From positions 1-34,177 of the forward strand of contig JADLGB010000180.1 of assembly GCA_020849535.1 (NCBI GenBank): a DNA stretch of 34,177 nucleotides, in the 5' to 3' direction. This DNA is from Candidatus Hydrogenedentota bacterium (GTDB taxonomy: Bacteria > Hydrogenedentota > Hydrogenedentia > Hydrogenedentales > SLHB01). A model generated the notes under the pieces. It made no database searches and was not told the origin of the DNA. It saw only the letters and a program-made list of their open reading frames with translations. Within the stretch, counting starts at the first letter, position 1, and every line of letters begins with the position of its first letter. Made by a program: the position numbers and the translations under genes. Positions 1 to 8,303 of the stretch are shown piece after piece.

Positions 1-41
1 CGGGGGGCCCAAACCCCGGGTCAGCACGTCGCACGAGAGTT

Positions 42-219
42 CCCTGAAAGGGATGCATAGTTTAAGGTTCAATTTGATGAACGGCGCGTTTGAGATTGGA
101 GACAGCAAGTCTATGCAACCCTTTCAGGGTAGTCAGAATGTGCATCCCGACACCCAGGGTAGGGCTTCGCTGCCGCTACGCCCAACCCTGGGCTTTGAGT
201 ATTTTGGCCTTTCAGGCCA
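42..219. repeat. Folded intergenic repeat with three nested or adjacent stems
   Basis: Three inverted repeats are visible. Arms 42-60 and 111-129 pair at 18 of 19 positions. Arms 153-165 and 180-192 pair at 12 of 13 positions. Arms 205-210 and 214-219 pair perfectly around a 3-base loop. No credible coding frame covers the stretch. From memory, similar elements with a CCCAGGGT...ACCCTGGG stem are scattered through planctomycete and verrucomicrobial genomes, so a dispersed repeat is the likeliest reading; a structured RNA is the alternative. Confidence 0.55.
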
Positions 220-417
220 CAAGAGCGTGACGGGCTGTTGACCTCTACGTTCTGCGGCAACCGGGTAGTTTCTTCGCGCTACCAGTAGCCTGGTGATTCG
301 CTTGGCATTTCCCCGTAGGATGTCTGGGCAGTGAGTACCAAGGTATTGTTGGAACTCACGGGTCTCCTCCATGCAGGTCCACAGCTTAAGTGCGATTGCC
401 CTGTTCCCTTCCCTTGT
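220..417. other. Intergenic stretch without a recognisable gene
   Basis: Open frames exist here on both strands, but none resembles a known family. The minus-strand frame runs antisense into the Nudix gene. The stretch may be the remaining part of the repeat at 42-219, since these elements often come with several hundred bases of conserved non-coding sequence. I see nothing else in it. Confidence 0.4.
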
Positions 418-446
418 TTGCATCCCCGGTGGCTTCTGCGTACAGT
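418..446 (+). promoter_or_regulatory. Weak candidate sigma-70 promoter for the Nudix operon
   Basis: TTGCAT at 418-423 and TACAGT at 441-446 are separated by exactly 17 bases and lie about 30 bases before the Nudix start. Both boxes are poor matches (3/6 and 4/6), so this is only a candidate. Confidence 0.25.
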
Positions 447-474
447 GCGATGGGCTTACGCGAAAGGGCACACC

Positions 475-1002
475 GTGAAAGAAGTCTGGTTGAATTCCGA
501 GTTGGTTTACGAAGGTCTGATCTTCAACGTTCGCAAAGGCCGCGCGCGGCTCGAGGACGGCACAGAAGCGCACCGCGAGATCGTTGAACACGGCGGCGGG
601 GTCGGCATCGTGCCGGTCCTGGGTGATCGCGTGATTCTCGTGCGCCAGTTCCGCATCGCCGTGAACGAAGAGATGCTCGAGATTCCGGCGGGCCGCATCG
701 AACCTGGCGAGGATGTGGAAACACGCGCGCGCATCGAACTGGAAGAGGAATGCGGCTACACCGCGGGCCGCATGGTCTGCGTCGCCTCGTGCTTTTGCTC
801 GCCCGGGTTCACCAATGAACGCGACTACATCTATCTCGCATTCGACCTCGTGAAGACGGAGCAGCGCCTCGAGTTCGACGAGCGTGTCGAGTTGGTCGAA
901 GTGCCTATCGCGGAGATCGACGAGCGGATGGCCCGCTTCGAGTTTGATGATGGCAAGACTATCATCGGTCTGCGCGAATTACAGGCGTACCTGCGAAAAT
1001 GA
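475..1002 (+). CDS. Nudix hydrolase, ADP-ribose pyrophosphatase-like
   Basis: This 175-residue protein probably hydrolyses ADP-ribose or a related nucleoside diphosphate sugar in the cytoplasm. It has the family layout: an N-terminal strand region, then MLEIPAGRIEPGE leading into the Nudix box at residues 73-95, then SPGFTNE. The metal-binding glutamates of the box are present (E88, E91, E92), but the usual Arg before the first one is Ile87. I chose the GTG start at 475 because family similarity begins there and GAAAGGG lies 7-10 bases upstream; the upstream in-frame extension to 331 looks non-coding. The stop overlaps the start of the next gene by ATGA, so the two are translationally coupled. 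Exact substrate cannot be read from the sequence. Confidence 0.85.
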   Translation: MKEVWLNSELVYEGLIFNVRKGRARLEDGTEAHREIVEHGGGVGIVPVLGDRVILVRQFRIAVNEEMLEIPAGRIEPGEDVETRARIELEEECGYTAGRMVCVASCFCSPGFTNERDYIYLAFDLVKTEQRLEFDERVELVEVPIAEIDERMARFEFDDGKTIIGLRELQAYLRK

Positions 1003-1964
1003 GTGCGGGCGCGCACGATATCGCCGAGATTCTGGTGAAGGTGCTGGTGTGTCCACGGACGCATGCCCCATTGACCGCGCGCGACGGCGTATTGCATGAA
1101 AGGCAAAGCGGCGCGACGTATTCAGCCAACGAGCACGGCTACTTCGATTTCACGCTGAATCCCGAATTCTATGAGATGGAATCGACCAGCGAAGAGTATG
1201 CGGAGGAGCAGCAATCCTCGTGGCGGCGTTTCTACGATGAGTTCCTGAAACCCTGGCTGGATCGTGAAGGCGGACGCCGCGTGCTCGAGGTCGGCTGCGG
1301 GCTGGGCCTGGGCATTCGCTACTTCGCCGAGGACGGCTACGAGGCCTTCGGACTCGACATCCCGTGCCTCGCGAAGTTCTGGGCAAAAGCGGGCAACGAC
1401 CCGCGTTGCTTCGTTAACGGCGATGGTGCGGCGATGCCATTTCCGGATGGCTTCTTCGACGCGGTGTACACACTCGGCACGATCGAGCATATCGGCACGA
1501 AGGTGGGGCACTACACGCTCGCGGACAACTACCAGGACACGCGCCGCGCGTTTGCGCGCGAACTGGTCCGCGTCACGAAACCGGGCGGGCGCATTCTCGT
1601 GACGTGTCCGAACAAGTCCTTCCCGATCGACATCCACCACGAGCCCACCGATGCCGCAACACCCGCAGGTACGATGCGCTTCCGGCGCTATTTCTTCGAC
1701 CGATTCGGGATGACGCTGCACAAGCCCTACGGCGCGTACCACCTGTTTTCCTTTGGAGAACTGCGCCGCCTGTTCTGCGCAGACGCGGGCGCAGCCGCGG
1801 CCGAGGCGCTGCCATTGCGTCACTACTTCGCATTCAAACGCACCGGATCGCTGGGCCTCTTGCGCGCATTCAAGAACCTCATCGTGATGTATATTGAGGG
1901 CATGCCGCCATTGCTGCGGAGAAGTTGTTTCAACCCATTCCTGGTTGTCGAAATTCGACGGTAG
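999..1964 (+). CDS. Class I SAM-dependent methyltransferase with Trm112-like N-terminus
   Basis: The 321-residue protein starts with a Trm112/UPF0434-like segment (about residues 10-52, LVCPRTHAPL then YSANEHGYFDF). Here the second Cys of the usual CPxC pair is Thr, so zinc binding is doubtful. The Rossmann methyltransferase domain follows, with SAM-binding motif I VLEVGCGLGLG at residues 95-105 and GLD as the acidic loop. The later FFDAVYTLGTIEHI and VTKPGGRILVTCPN segments fit motifs IV and VI of the UbiE/Methyltransf_11 group. The ATG at 999 overlaps the Nudix stop (ATGA). The C-terminal third resembles methyltransferases of glycan or lipid modification clusters, but the acceptor is unknown. 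Confidence 0.85.
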   Translation: MSAGAHDIAEILVKVLVCPRTHAPLTARDGVLHERQSGATYSANEHGYFDFTLNPEFYEMESTSEEYAEEQQSSWRRFYDEFLKPWLDREGGRRVLEVGCGLGLGIRYFAEDGYEAFGLDIPCLAKFWAKAGNDPRCFVNGDGAAMPFPDGFFDAVYTLGTIEHIGTKVGHYTLADNYQDTRRAFARELVRVTKPGGRILVTCPNKSFPIDIHHEPTDAATPAGTMRFRRYFFDRFGMTLHKPYGAYHLFSFGELRRLFCADAGAAAAEALPLRHYFAFKRTGSLGLLRAFKNLIVMYIEGMPPLLRRSCFNPFLVVEIRR

Positions 1965-2018
1965 AGGTGCAGCGAGAGAACCGCGCATTTCGCGCCGGCA
2001 TTGCGAAAGGAGCACTCC

Positions 2019-2768
2019 ATGTCAACGTTCCCCTTTGGACTGCAGCTCTACACGGTGCGCGATCATCTCGAAAAGGACGTGCAGGGCACGCTGCGCCGCG
2101 TGAAAGATGCGGGCTACGACTACGTGGAACTGGCGGGCATCGGCCTGCATGGTCCGCGCGAGTATAACGCCATGCTCAACGACGCGGGCCTGAAAGCCGT
2201 GAGCAGCCATTTCCCTTATGAAGACATCGTGAAGAATACCGCCGCGACGATCGAAACGACGCAGGCGCTCGGGCTGCAATATGCGGTCGTGCCGTGGCTC
2301 GGCGGCGAATTGTGCCCTGACCGGGACGCATGGATCGCCTGCGCGCGTGCCATGGACGAGGCAGGGGCGAAGTTCCGCGCCGCGGACATCAGGCTCTGTT
2401 ATCACAATCATGCGCACGAGTTTGAACGCCTCGGGGGGCAGTACATATTCGATTTGATCTATGAGTCGAGTGCCGCGCATCACCTTGGGTTGGAGTTGGA
2501 TTCCTACTGGGTGCAATACGGCGGCGCGGATCCCGTGGAAAAGCTAAACCAGTACAAGGGCCGCTGCCCGCTGCTCCACGTCAAGGACATGAGCGCCGAT
2601 GCCTCCCGCACCTTCACCGAGGTTGGACGCGGCATCATGGATTGGGCCGCCATCCTGCCCGCCGCCGCGAAGGCCGGCGTGCAATGGTTCATCGTCGAGC
2701 AAGACATCTGTGCCGGCGACTCACTCGAAAGCGCACGCATCAGCGCGGAGTACATGAGGAAGCTCTAG
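2019..2768 (+). CDS. Sugar phosphate isomerase/epimerase, xylose isomerase-like TIM barrel
   Basis: The 249-residue protein matches the AP endonuclease 2/xylose isomerase-like TIM barrel family (PF01261 type). FGLQLYTVRD opens the first strand, LRRVKDAGYDYVELAG the second, and LCYHNHAHEF, LGLELDSYWV and LLHVKDM carry the expected metal-binding His, Glu and Asp residues. It has no signal peptide, so it is probably cytoplasmic. The ATG at 2019 is preceded by GAAAGGAG at 2005-2012, which decides the start over an in-frame TTG at 2001. It sits 54 bases after the methyltransferase and 16 bases before the PHP hydrolase, so these are likely co-transcribed. Family members act on sugars, inositols or hydroxypyruvate; the substrate here cannot be told. 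Confidence 0.88.
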   Translation: MSTFPFGLQLYTVRDHLEKDVQGTLRRVKDAGYDYVELAGIGLHGPREYNAMLNDAGLKAVSSHFPYEDIVKNTAATIETTQALGLQYAVVPWLGGELCPDRDAWIACARAMDEAGAKFRAADIRLCYHNHAHEFERLGGQYIFDLIYESSAAHHLGLELDSYWVQYGGADPVEKLNQYKGRCPLLHVKDMSADASRTFTEVGRGIMDWAAILPAAAKAGVQWFIVEQDICAGDSLESARISAEYMRKL

Positions 2769-2784
2769 CGAAAGGGAAAGCGCC

Positions 2785-5355
2785 ATGGCCTCGCATCACG
2801 ATGGACCATCATCACCCGCGTTTCACGCGGTGCCGTTCAAGGGAAACGTGGCGTTCACCGGCCTCGCCAATGCGGGGGCTTCCGCATCCATGCAGGACGC
2901 AGCCCCGCACGCGCCGAGGGGGCGATGCATTTCGTGGGGCATGCCGTTCGACATCGCCCGGCCCCTTGTTACGAAGGAGAGGGCCGTGTCCGTTGCGCTC
3001 GGCAAGATCCGCGCGCAATGGCTCGTGTTCATGCACACCACCGATCTCGAATCCCTGGAGTGGAATGGCGACGGCTTCCTGTCGCCCATGCGCGGCATCG
3101 GCCGCCTGAACGAACACGTCGCTGAGTACGTGCTTGAGTACGCCGACGGCACAGAGGTGCGGGCGGAGGTCCGGCGCCGTCATCACATCGGCATGTATTG
3201 CCGCCCCTGGGGAGAGAACTGCTTTCAGGCCGTCGCGCACTCGAAACCCGCGCCGATGCCTCCCGTCCACGAGCAGGACATCGAGCCGCCGTTCGGCGAC
3301 CGGCTCTCGTATTGGGGCAAGAGCCAGACCCGCGTCAATCAGCCGGACATCCTGCCTTGGGTCAACTGGCTGTGGGCCTGGGAGAATCCTCATCCTGAGA
3401 AGCCAATCGTGAGCCTTCGTGTCGAGCCGAAGGGCTGGCTGGTCTTGCTCTCCGGTATCTCCGCGGGGAAAGCGCGTTCCACGCCATTGCGCTGGGACAC
3501 GCGTAAGAAGGCCGTGCTAACGCTTCCCAAAGGCACAACCTTCGATCCGACACTGAATGACAACGGCGTCAACGCACAGCTCGCACTCGATCTCGGGCAG
3601 GTCATCTCCGCGCGGCCGCGCACGATCTATCCCAATGAATCATGGGCCAAGTCCTACAACAACCAAGTGCCGGCGGTCTCCGAGTCCGAGATTCTCGTCG
3701 AGTACACGGCGCATCCGGATGCGTGCTTTCATGTGCTGGGAAAAACGATCCCTGTTGCGAAGGTGGACTCGCACAGCGCCGCGCTGATCTCTCCCGTGCC
3801 ACCTGCAACGCGCCGCGTGGAACTGCGGGTTGTCGATCAAGCGAGCAAGAAGCCCGTCCCGGTGAAGCTGCATGTGCACGGGAGCGCGGGCGAATACCTC
3901 GCGCCGGTGGACCGGCCCCGTATCCCGAATCCCGCCTGGTTCGAGGACTACACGCCGGACTTCCTCAATCGGAACATCCATTGCTGCACGTACATCTCCG
4001 GCGAAACCGTGATCGATCTGCCCGAGGGACCCGTCTACATCGAGGTCAGCAAGGGCTTCGAGATTCAGCCCGTTCGCAAGGTTGTGCACGTGACCGCGCG
4101 CACGAAGTCGATCACGATTCCCGTTCAGAGGATCCTTCCTTGGCGCGAGCGCGGTTGGGTAACCGCGGACACGCATGTGCACTTCCTGTCGCCCGCGACG
4201 GCCATGCTCGAAGGCGCGGCCGAAGGCGTCAACATCATTAACCTGCTGGCGAGCCAGTGGGGCGAGTTGATGACGAACGTGGGCGACTTCGACGGCAAGA
4301 CCACCTTCGGATCTCGCGAGGCTGGCGGCGACGGCGAATGGCTCGTGCGCGTAGGCACCGAGAACCGGCAGCACGTGCTCGGCCACATCTCTTTGCTTGG
4401 ATACAGCGGACGCATCATCGCGCCGATGTGCAGCGGCGGTCCCGACGAGGCGGCCCTCGGCGATCCGGTCGATGTGCTCATGACGGAGTGGGCGCGCCAG
4501 TGCCGGGCACAGGGTGGACTCGTCGTGATGCCGCACTTCCCCAATCCGCGTTGCGAGAACGTCGCAACACTCTTGGATGGCCACGTGGACGCGGTCGAGA
4601 TGGCGTCCTGGGGTTACCTCTATAACGGCATCGATCCGTATTCGCTGTCCGACTGGTACCGCTACCTCAACTGCGGCTACTTCCACGCTGCCGTGGGCGG
4701 CACGGACAAGATGTCCGCGCACACGCCCGTCGGCGCGATTCGCACCTACGCCCACGTGGGCATGGAGCAGCCCTTCACCTACGAGACGTGGATGGACGCG
4801 GTCCGCGCGGGGCGCACCTTTGTGACCTACGGACCGCTGCTCGAGTTCCGCGTCGAGGGCAAACCCTCGGGCACGCGCATCGCCATGAACCGCACCGGCG
4901 GCACGGTAGATGTCGAGTTCGACGCGGCCAGCGTCACCATGCCGATGTCACGCGTGGACCTGATTGTCAACGGCGAGATTCGCGAGAGCCGCCGCGTCGC
5001 CGCGCGCCAGGCCGGCGGACACTGGCGCGTGCCCGTGACGCGCAGTTCGTGGATCGCCGTGCTCGTACGCGGACATTATCCCGGCAAACCTGAGGTGATC
5101 GCCGCGCACACATCTCCAGTGATGGTGGAAGTGGAGGGGAGTCCCTTCTTCGCCGCCGCGGACGCCATGACCATCCTCGAACAGATCGAAGGCGCCCTCG
5201 CCTACATCGACACCATCGGCACCCGCGCCGAGGCGAAGGCGTACAAGCGCATCCGCCTGATCCTTACATCCGCCCATCGCAAACTCCACAACGAGCTTCA
5301 TCGGCGCGGCCACGGTCATTCACACACCCACACGCACGAGCACCACAAGAGGTGA
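2785..5355 (+). CDS. CehA/McbA-type PHP-domain metallohydrolase
   Basis: This 856-residue protein has a long N-terminal part (residues 1-445) with beta-sandwich-like character, then a PHP-type metal-dependent hydrolase domain at about 455-700. The domain opens with DTHVHF (D462, H464, H466). Further candidate metal ligands are H534 in VLGHISLLGY, H584 in VVMPHFPNP and D641 in GGTDKMSAHTP. This order fits the CehA/McbA family, which includes carbaryl hydrolase, but most members have no known substrate. There is no signal peptide. A C-terminal region (about 760-830) leads into a His-rich tail of HGHSHTHTHEHHKR, which could bind or store metal. GAAAGGGAAAG lies just before the ATG. The last 120 bases have a second copy at 6224-6340. 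Confidence 0.85.
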   Translation: MASHHDGPSSPAFHAVPFKGNVAFTGLANAGASASMQDAAPHAPRGRCISWGMPFDIARPLVTKERAVSVALGKIRAQWLVFMHTTDLESLEWNGDGFLSPMRGIGRLNEHVAEYVLEYADGTEVRAEVRRRHHIGMYCRPWGENCFQAVAHSKPAPMPPVHEQDIEPPFGDRLSYWGKSQTRVNQPDILPWVNWLWAWENPHPEKPIVSLRVEPKGWLVLLSGISAGKARSTPLRWDTRKKAVLTLPKGTTFDPTLNDNGVNAQLALDLGQVISARPRTIYPNESWAKSYNNQVPAVSESEILVEYTAHPDACFHVLGKTIPVAKVDSHSAALISPVPPATRRVELRVVDQASKKPVPVKLHVHGSAGEYLAPVDRPRIPNPAWFEDYTPDFLNRNIHCCTYISGETVIDLPEGPVYIEVSKGFEIQPVRKVVHVTARTKSITIPVQRILPWRERGWVTADTHVHFLSPATAMLEGAAEGVNIINLLASQWGELMTNVGDFDGKTTFGSREAGGDGEWLVRVGTENRQHVLGHISLLGYSGRIIAPMCSGGPDEAALGDPVDVLMTEWARQCRAQGGLVVMPHFPNPRCENVATLLDGHVDAVEMASWGYLYNGIDPYSLSDWYRYLNCGYFHAAVGGTDKMSAHTPVGAIRTYAHVGMEQPFTYETWMDAVRAGRTFVTYGPLLEFRVEGKPSGTRIAMNRTGGTVDVEFDAASVTMPMSRVDLIVNGEIRESRRVAARQAGGHWRVPVTRSSWIAVLVRGHYPGKPEVIAAHTSPVMVEVEGSPFFAAADAMTILEQIEGALAYIDTIGTRAEAKAYKRIRLILTSAHRKLHNELHRRGHGHSHTHTHEHHKR

Positions 5356-5535
5356 GGAGCGAAGGCGCCGATTCGTCTTCGGGGCCGTCACGTTGACGCA
5401 GGGTACGCCGCCACGGTACGGTACACGCGTGACGCCGTCGCCGGTTTCGCGCGTCACGATGAGCTGCAAGCAAGTGCTGATTCCAAATTCGACAGATGAA
5501 CGGTACTGACATCGTCTTTTGCGCAGGCTTTGCGC

Positions 5536-5571
5536 GCCGAGATTCCTATCTCCGCCGAGATTCCTATTTCG
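5536..5571 (+). repeat. Two tandem 18-bp units in the CehA-VOC gap
   Basis: GCCGAGATTCCTATCTCC at 5536-5553 is followed directly by a copy at 5554-5571 that differs at two positions. The 294-base gap around it (5356-5649) has no other feature I can support. Confidence 0.6.
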
Positions 5572-5649
5572 GCAGCGAAACACGCTGTCACGCACTCGTT
5601 CGAGCCGAGCACCGTCCACGCACAGTACACGTCACGAGGAGACAGAGCC

Positions 5650-6102
5650 ATGGTCGAAACCAAGGGTGTCGTCAAGGAAGTCTTTCCCTATTTGCGCGTA
5701 AAGGGCGCCCCTGCCGCGATTGAGTTCTACACGCACGTCTTTCGCGCGGCGGAGCGGTTCCGCCTCACCGAGCCCAACGGCAGGATCGGTCATTGCGAAC
5801 TCGAACTGGGCAACGTCGTGCTCATGCTTTCGGAGGAATACCCCGAGTACGGCCTGCTTGGGCCGCAGGCTGGCGGGACCACCGGCATGGCCATTCACCT
5901 GCACGTGAACAACGCGGACGCGGTTGCGGCGAGTGCCATGGCAGCGGGCGCCACCATGATTCATGAACCGACCGATCAGTTCTACGGAGAACGCAGTTGC
6001 CACATTCGCGACCCTTTCGGGCATGAGTGGCTGCTCGGACACGAGATCGAGAAGGTCCCTCCCGAGGAAATGCAGCGGAGGTTTGACGTGCTATCTACGT
6101 GA
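5650..6102 (+). CDS. VOC-superfamily (glyoxalase/bleomycin-resistance-like) protein, PhnB type
   Basis: The 150-residue protein is of the PhnB/YdeI-like branch of the vicinal oxygen chelate superfamily. The family pattern is clear: FPYLRVKGAPAAIEFYTHVFRAAERFR at the start, IGHCELELGNVVLMLSEEYPEYG in the middle, and HIRDPFGHEWLLGHEIE near the end. Residues H55 and E57 in the GHCELELG strand and the late DPFGHEW segment are the usual chelating positions. The ATG at 5650 has GAGGAGA at 5636-5642; an in-frame extension upstream would run through the 18-bp tandem repeats and is rejected. The substrate is unknown. It lies between the CehA gene and the broken short-chain dehydrogenase. Confidence 0.85.
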   Translation: MVETKGVVKEVFPYLRVKGAPAAIEFYTHVFRAAERFRLTEPNGRIGHCELELGNVVLMLSEEYPEYGLLGPQAGGTTGMAIHLHVNNADAVAASAMAAGATMIHEPTDQFYGERSCHIRDPFGHEWLLGHEIEKVPPEEMQRRFDVLST

Positions 6103-6138
6103 GTGCACGCCCCGCTACTTCAACACAAGGAGAACGCC

Positions 6139-6381
6139 ATGAACCGCGCTCCACAGGGCAAGCGCGTGTTGGTCACCGGTGGAAGCCGCGGCATCGGGGC
6201 CGCCATCGTCAAACGCCTCGCACGCGAAGGCGTACAAGCGCATCCGCCTGATCCTTACATCCGCCCATCGCAAACTCCACAACGGGCTCCATCGGCGCGG
6301 CCACACCCACGCGCACACCCACGCGCATCACAGGAAGTAAGGGCGCGCCTGCGCTTTCATTTCCCTGGCGCGGTCACGTAG
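6139..6381 (+). pseudogene. Short-chain dehydrogenase start fused to foreign 3' sequence
   Basis: From the ATG at 6139, with AAGGAG at 6127-6132, the first 28 codons are a textbook SDR N-terminus: KRVLVTGGSRGIGAAIVKRLAREG, with the TGxxxGIG nucleotide-binding motif. At about 6224 the sequence switches to a copy of the CehA gene's 3' end in another frame. The frame then reads a Pro/Arg-rich nonsense tail to a stop at 6379-6381, inside the end of the M56 gene. The substrate domain and the YxxxK catalytic residues are gone, so the product cannot be a working dehydrogenase. It is separated from the VOC gene by 36 bases and was probably its operon partner. Confidence 0.8.
6224..6340 (+). pseudogene. 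Duplicated 3' end of a CehA-type PHP hydrolase gene
   Basis: Positions 6224-6304 match 5233-5313 of the intact CehA gene at 79 of 81 bases. Read in the CehA frame the copy gives AYKRIRLILTSAHRKLHNGL, then a His-rich tail HTHAHTHAHHRK and a TAA at 6338-6340. The tail has the same style as the intact gene (HSHTHTHEHHKR) but different spacing, so it looks like the end of a diverged paralogue rather than a fresh copy of the same gene. No start or catalytic domain is attached. Confidence 0.8.
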
Positions 6382-8291
6382 ATACGGCCCGGCTCGACCC
6401 GGTATGTGAGATTGAGTGGAAGCAGCAGCGCTTTCAATATTTCCTGGAGCGTCACCTTCTGCATCTTGATGTAGGGCACGAGGCCGGTCAGTCGCGGACC
6501 CTCCGGCGTCAGCTCCTTGTGCGGCAGCGGGGCTGGCACTGCGCTCATGGGCAATCCCGCAACTGGGACTGCACCCGGCGGCACACCCGGCGGCAAGGGC
6601 TGGCCTGGCACGGGCATGGGCATGGGTTCAGTCACGAGCTGCGGCTCTGGCATTGGATCGGGTGGCGGCGGGGGCACGGCATCTTGATCAAGCACGATGC
6701 TCACGTGCGTGTAATCCCCCAGAAACTCCAGGATTCGCGCAATGTGCTCGTCTTCGAATTCGAGGGCCAGGTTCTTCTCCAGACGTTGTGCGAGGTCCGG
6801 ATCGGCCTCGGCGGATGGATCGGCGAAGTCCGTTTCCGCAATCATTTCTTCCGTGGAGATCCAAACATATTGCGGACAGGCCACGTACGTCAGTCCCAGC
6901 GGTTCGCACAGCGCTGTCAACGCGTCCCAAAGAGGAACATCTTCGAGTTTGATGGACGGGATCATCCCGTCCGTAGCGTAACCGAATTCTTCGGGAACTC
7001 TCGTGTCCGCGGGCCGGTCTTCCCGCGGCACGCGCGGATCCACGGGTAGCGGCGGCTGAACGACGCGATAGTCGATCACAATGTTCGCGCTGACATACTC
7101 TGCCAGGAACTCCAAGATCCTTGAGATGTGCTCGTCCTTGAATTGGATACTGACGTGCGAATCCAAGGCCGTTACCAACCCCTCCGAGGCCTCACCCGGA
7201 GGCGAGGGTGCGGTGGGCGTTTGGCCGGGTGCCGGTTGTACGGGCGGCGCGGTGTTCGCTTGCGGTTGCGCATTCGCAAAGACAGGCACGGACACGGCCA
7301 GTACAAGCGCGGCGCAGAGCAGTGCCGCGTACGAAGCGTTTGCACGTCCGTTGACACGCATCACCATCGTAAGCCTCCTTTCAAAACTCCTGCGGGAGCC
7401 GTGGCCGATGCCAAGGGCGGCCGCAGGCTGGTTGCCGAGCGCGATCATTTCGGAAAGGTCGATGAGCGTTTTTGCATAGGTCTTTCGCGCTTCCGGAAGC
7501 GCCCACACCACCCATGCATCGCACGCGAGTTCGGCTGTCTGGCGGATGTGATGCCGCACGAACCAGAAGACGGGGTTCCACCACCACAGGCAGCCCGCCA
7601 GTAGTTCCAGTCCGCGCACCCAATGATCGCGGCGCTTGCAGTGCGCCAGCTCGTGCGCCAGAACGCCGGGCCACCGGTCTCGCGGAATCGCCTCGATCAA
7701 TGCAGCGGGAATCAGGATCGACGGCCGGCGCCAGCCGTAGAACAAGGGTGACGCGATGCCATCCACCACGCGCACGCGCGGTGCCGGAAGGCCGAGACGC
7801 TGCGCGAGCGTCGCGGACTCCGCTTCGATCCAGTCCGGGGCCCCGCGCTGCCCGCGCAACCGCTTGTTGAACCGGAGAAGGCGTATCGCCTGGACGAGTG
7901 CGATTAGGATGGTGCCCGAAAGCCACGTAAAGGCTGCGGCGCGCTTTGAAACAGTCAGCACCCACGGCGCCGCTGGCCGCTCGTTTGGAGCGGCTGCGGC
8001 GTCCGGGGATACGGGAACCGCGGGCGTGACCGTTACACCATCCCATTGCTCGCGGTACGACTCTGCCGTGCCCGGCTCAGTTCCCGCCTGCTGCACACGC
8101 GCGGTCATCCAGCCAAGGCTGGCAGGCGACCAGGGCCACGCGATCACCGGCGGCACCACCAGCCGGACAAGCACCATCAACCAGAGCACGTGCGCTATCG
8201 CGGGCCGAAGCCGCCCGGCCCGGCATGCTACTGCGACGAGGCCTGCGAGTACCGCGCACACGGTAAGATGTTGAACCAGCAGCCACGGCAT
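6357..8291 (-). CDS. BlaR1-type M56 membrane peptidase with two C-terminal STN-like repeats
   Basis: The 644-residue protein has the N-terminal part of BlaR1/MecR1: hydrophobic segments at about 3-22, 32-52, 118-136 and 322-340, and a cytoplasmic zinc peptidase loop with HELAH at 213-217 and the AELACD segment at 253-258. In BlaR1 the peptidase triggers loss of the BlaI repressor, whose gene lies 12 bases upstream. The outer part is not a penicillin-binding domain. After a Pro-rich stretch it has two related units, at about 377-480 and 507-642. Each begins FxDEHIxRILEFLxxY and continues with IPxIK/VPYIK and a LxxAL/LxxIL...LTY block, resembling the STN domain of secretins and TonB receptors. 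A Pro/Met-rich spacer (538-590) interrupts the second unit. It is likely a stress-signal sensor with unknown ligand. Confidence 0.85.
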   Translation of the reverse strand: MPWLLVQHLTVCAVLAGLVAVACRAGRLRPAIAHVLWLMVLVRLVVPPVIAWPWSPASLGWMTARVQQAGTEPGTAESYREQWDGVTVTPAVPVSPDAAAAPNERPAAPWVLTVSKRAAAFTWLSGTILIALVQAIRLLRFNKRLRGQRGAPDWIEAESATLAQRLGLPAPRVRVVDGIASPLFYGWRRPSILIPAALIEAIPRDRWPGVLAHELAHCKRRDHWVRGLELLAGCLWWWNPVFWFVRHHIRQTAELACDAWVVWALPEARKTYAKTLIDLSEMIALGNQPAAALGIGHGSRRSFERRLTMVMRVNGRANASYAALLCAALVLAVSVPVFANAQPQANTAPPVQPAPGQTPTAPSPPGEASEGLVTALDSHVSIQFKDEHISRILEFLAEYVSANIVIDYRVVQPPLPVDPRVPREDRPADTRVPEEFGYATDGMIPSIKLEDVPLWDALTALCEPLGLTYVACPQYVWISTEEMIAETDFADPSAEADPDLAQRLEKNLALEFEDEHIARILEFLGDYTHVSIVLDQDAVPPPPPDPMPEPQLVTEPMPMPVPGQPLPPGVPPGAVPVAGLPMSAVPAPLPHKELTPEGPRLTGLVPYIKMQKVTLQEILKALLLPLNLTYRVEPGRIYVTAPGK

Positions 8292-8303
8292 AAGCCCCTC
8301 TCC

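Noticed and set aside
133..591. A 152-codon minus-strand frame at the left edge
   Set aside because: It covers a stem of the folded repeat and the start of the Nudix gene; its peptide looks like translated repeat sequence.
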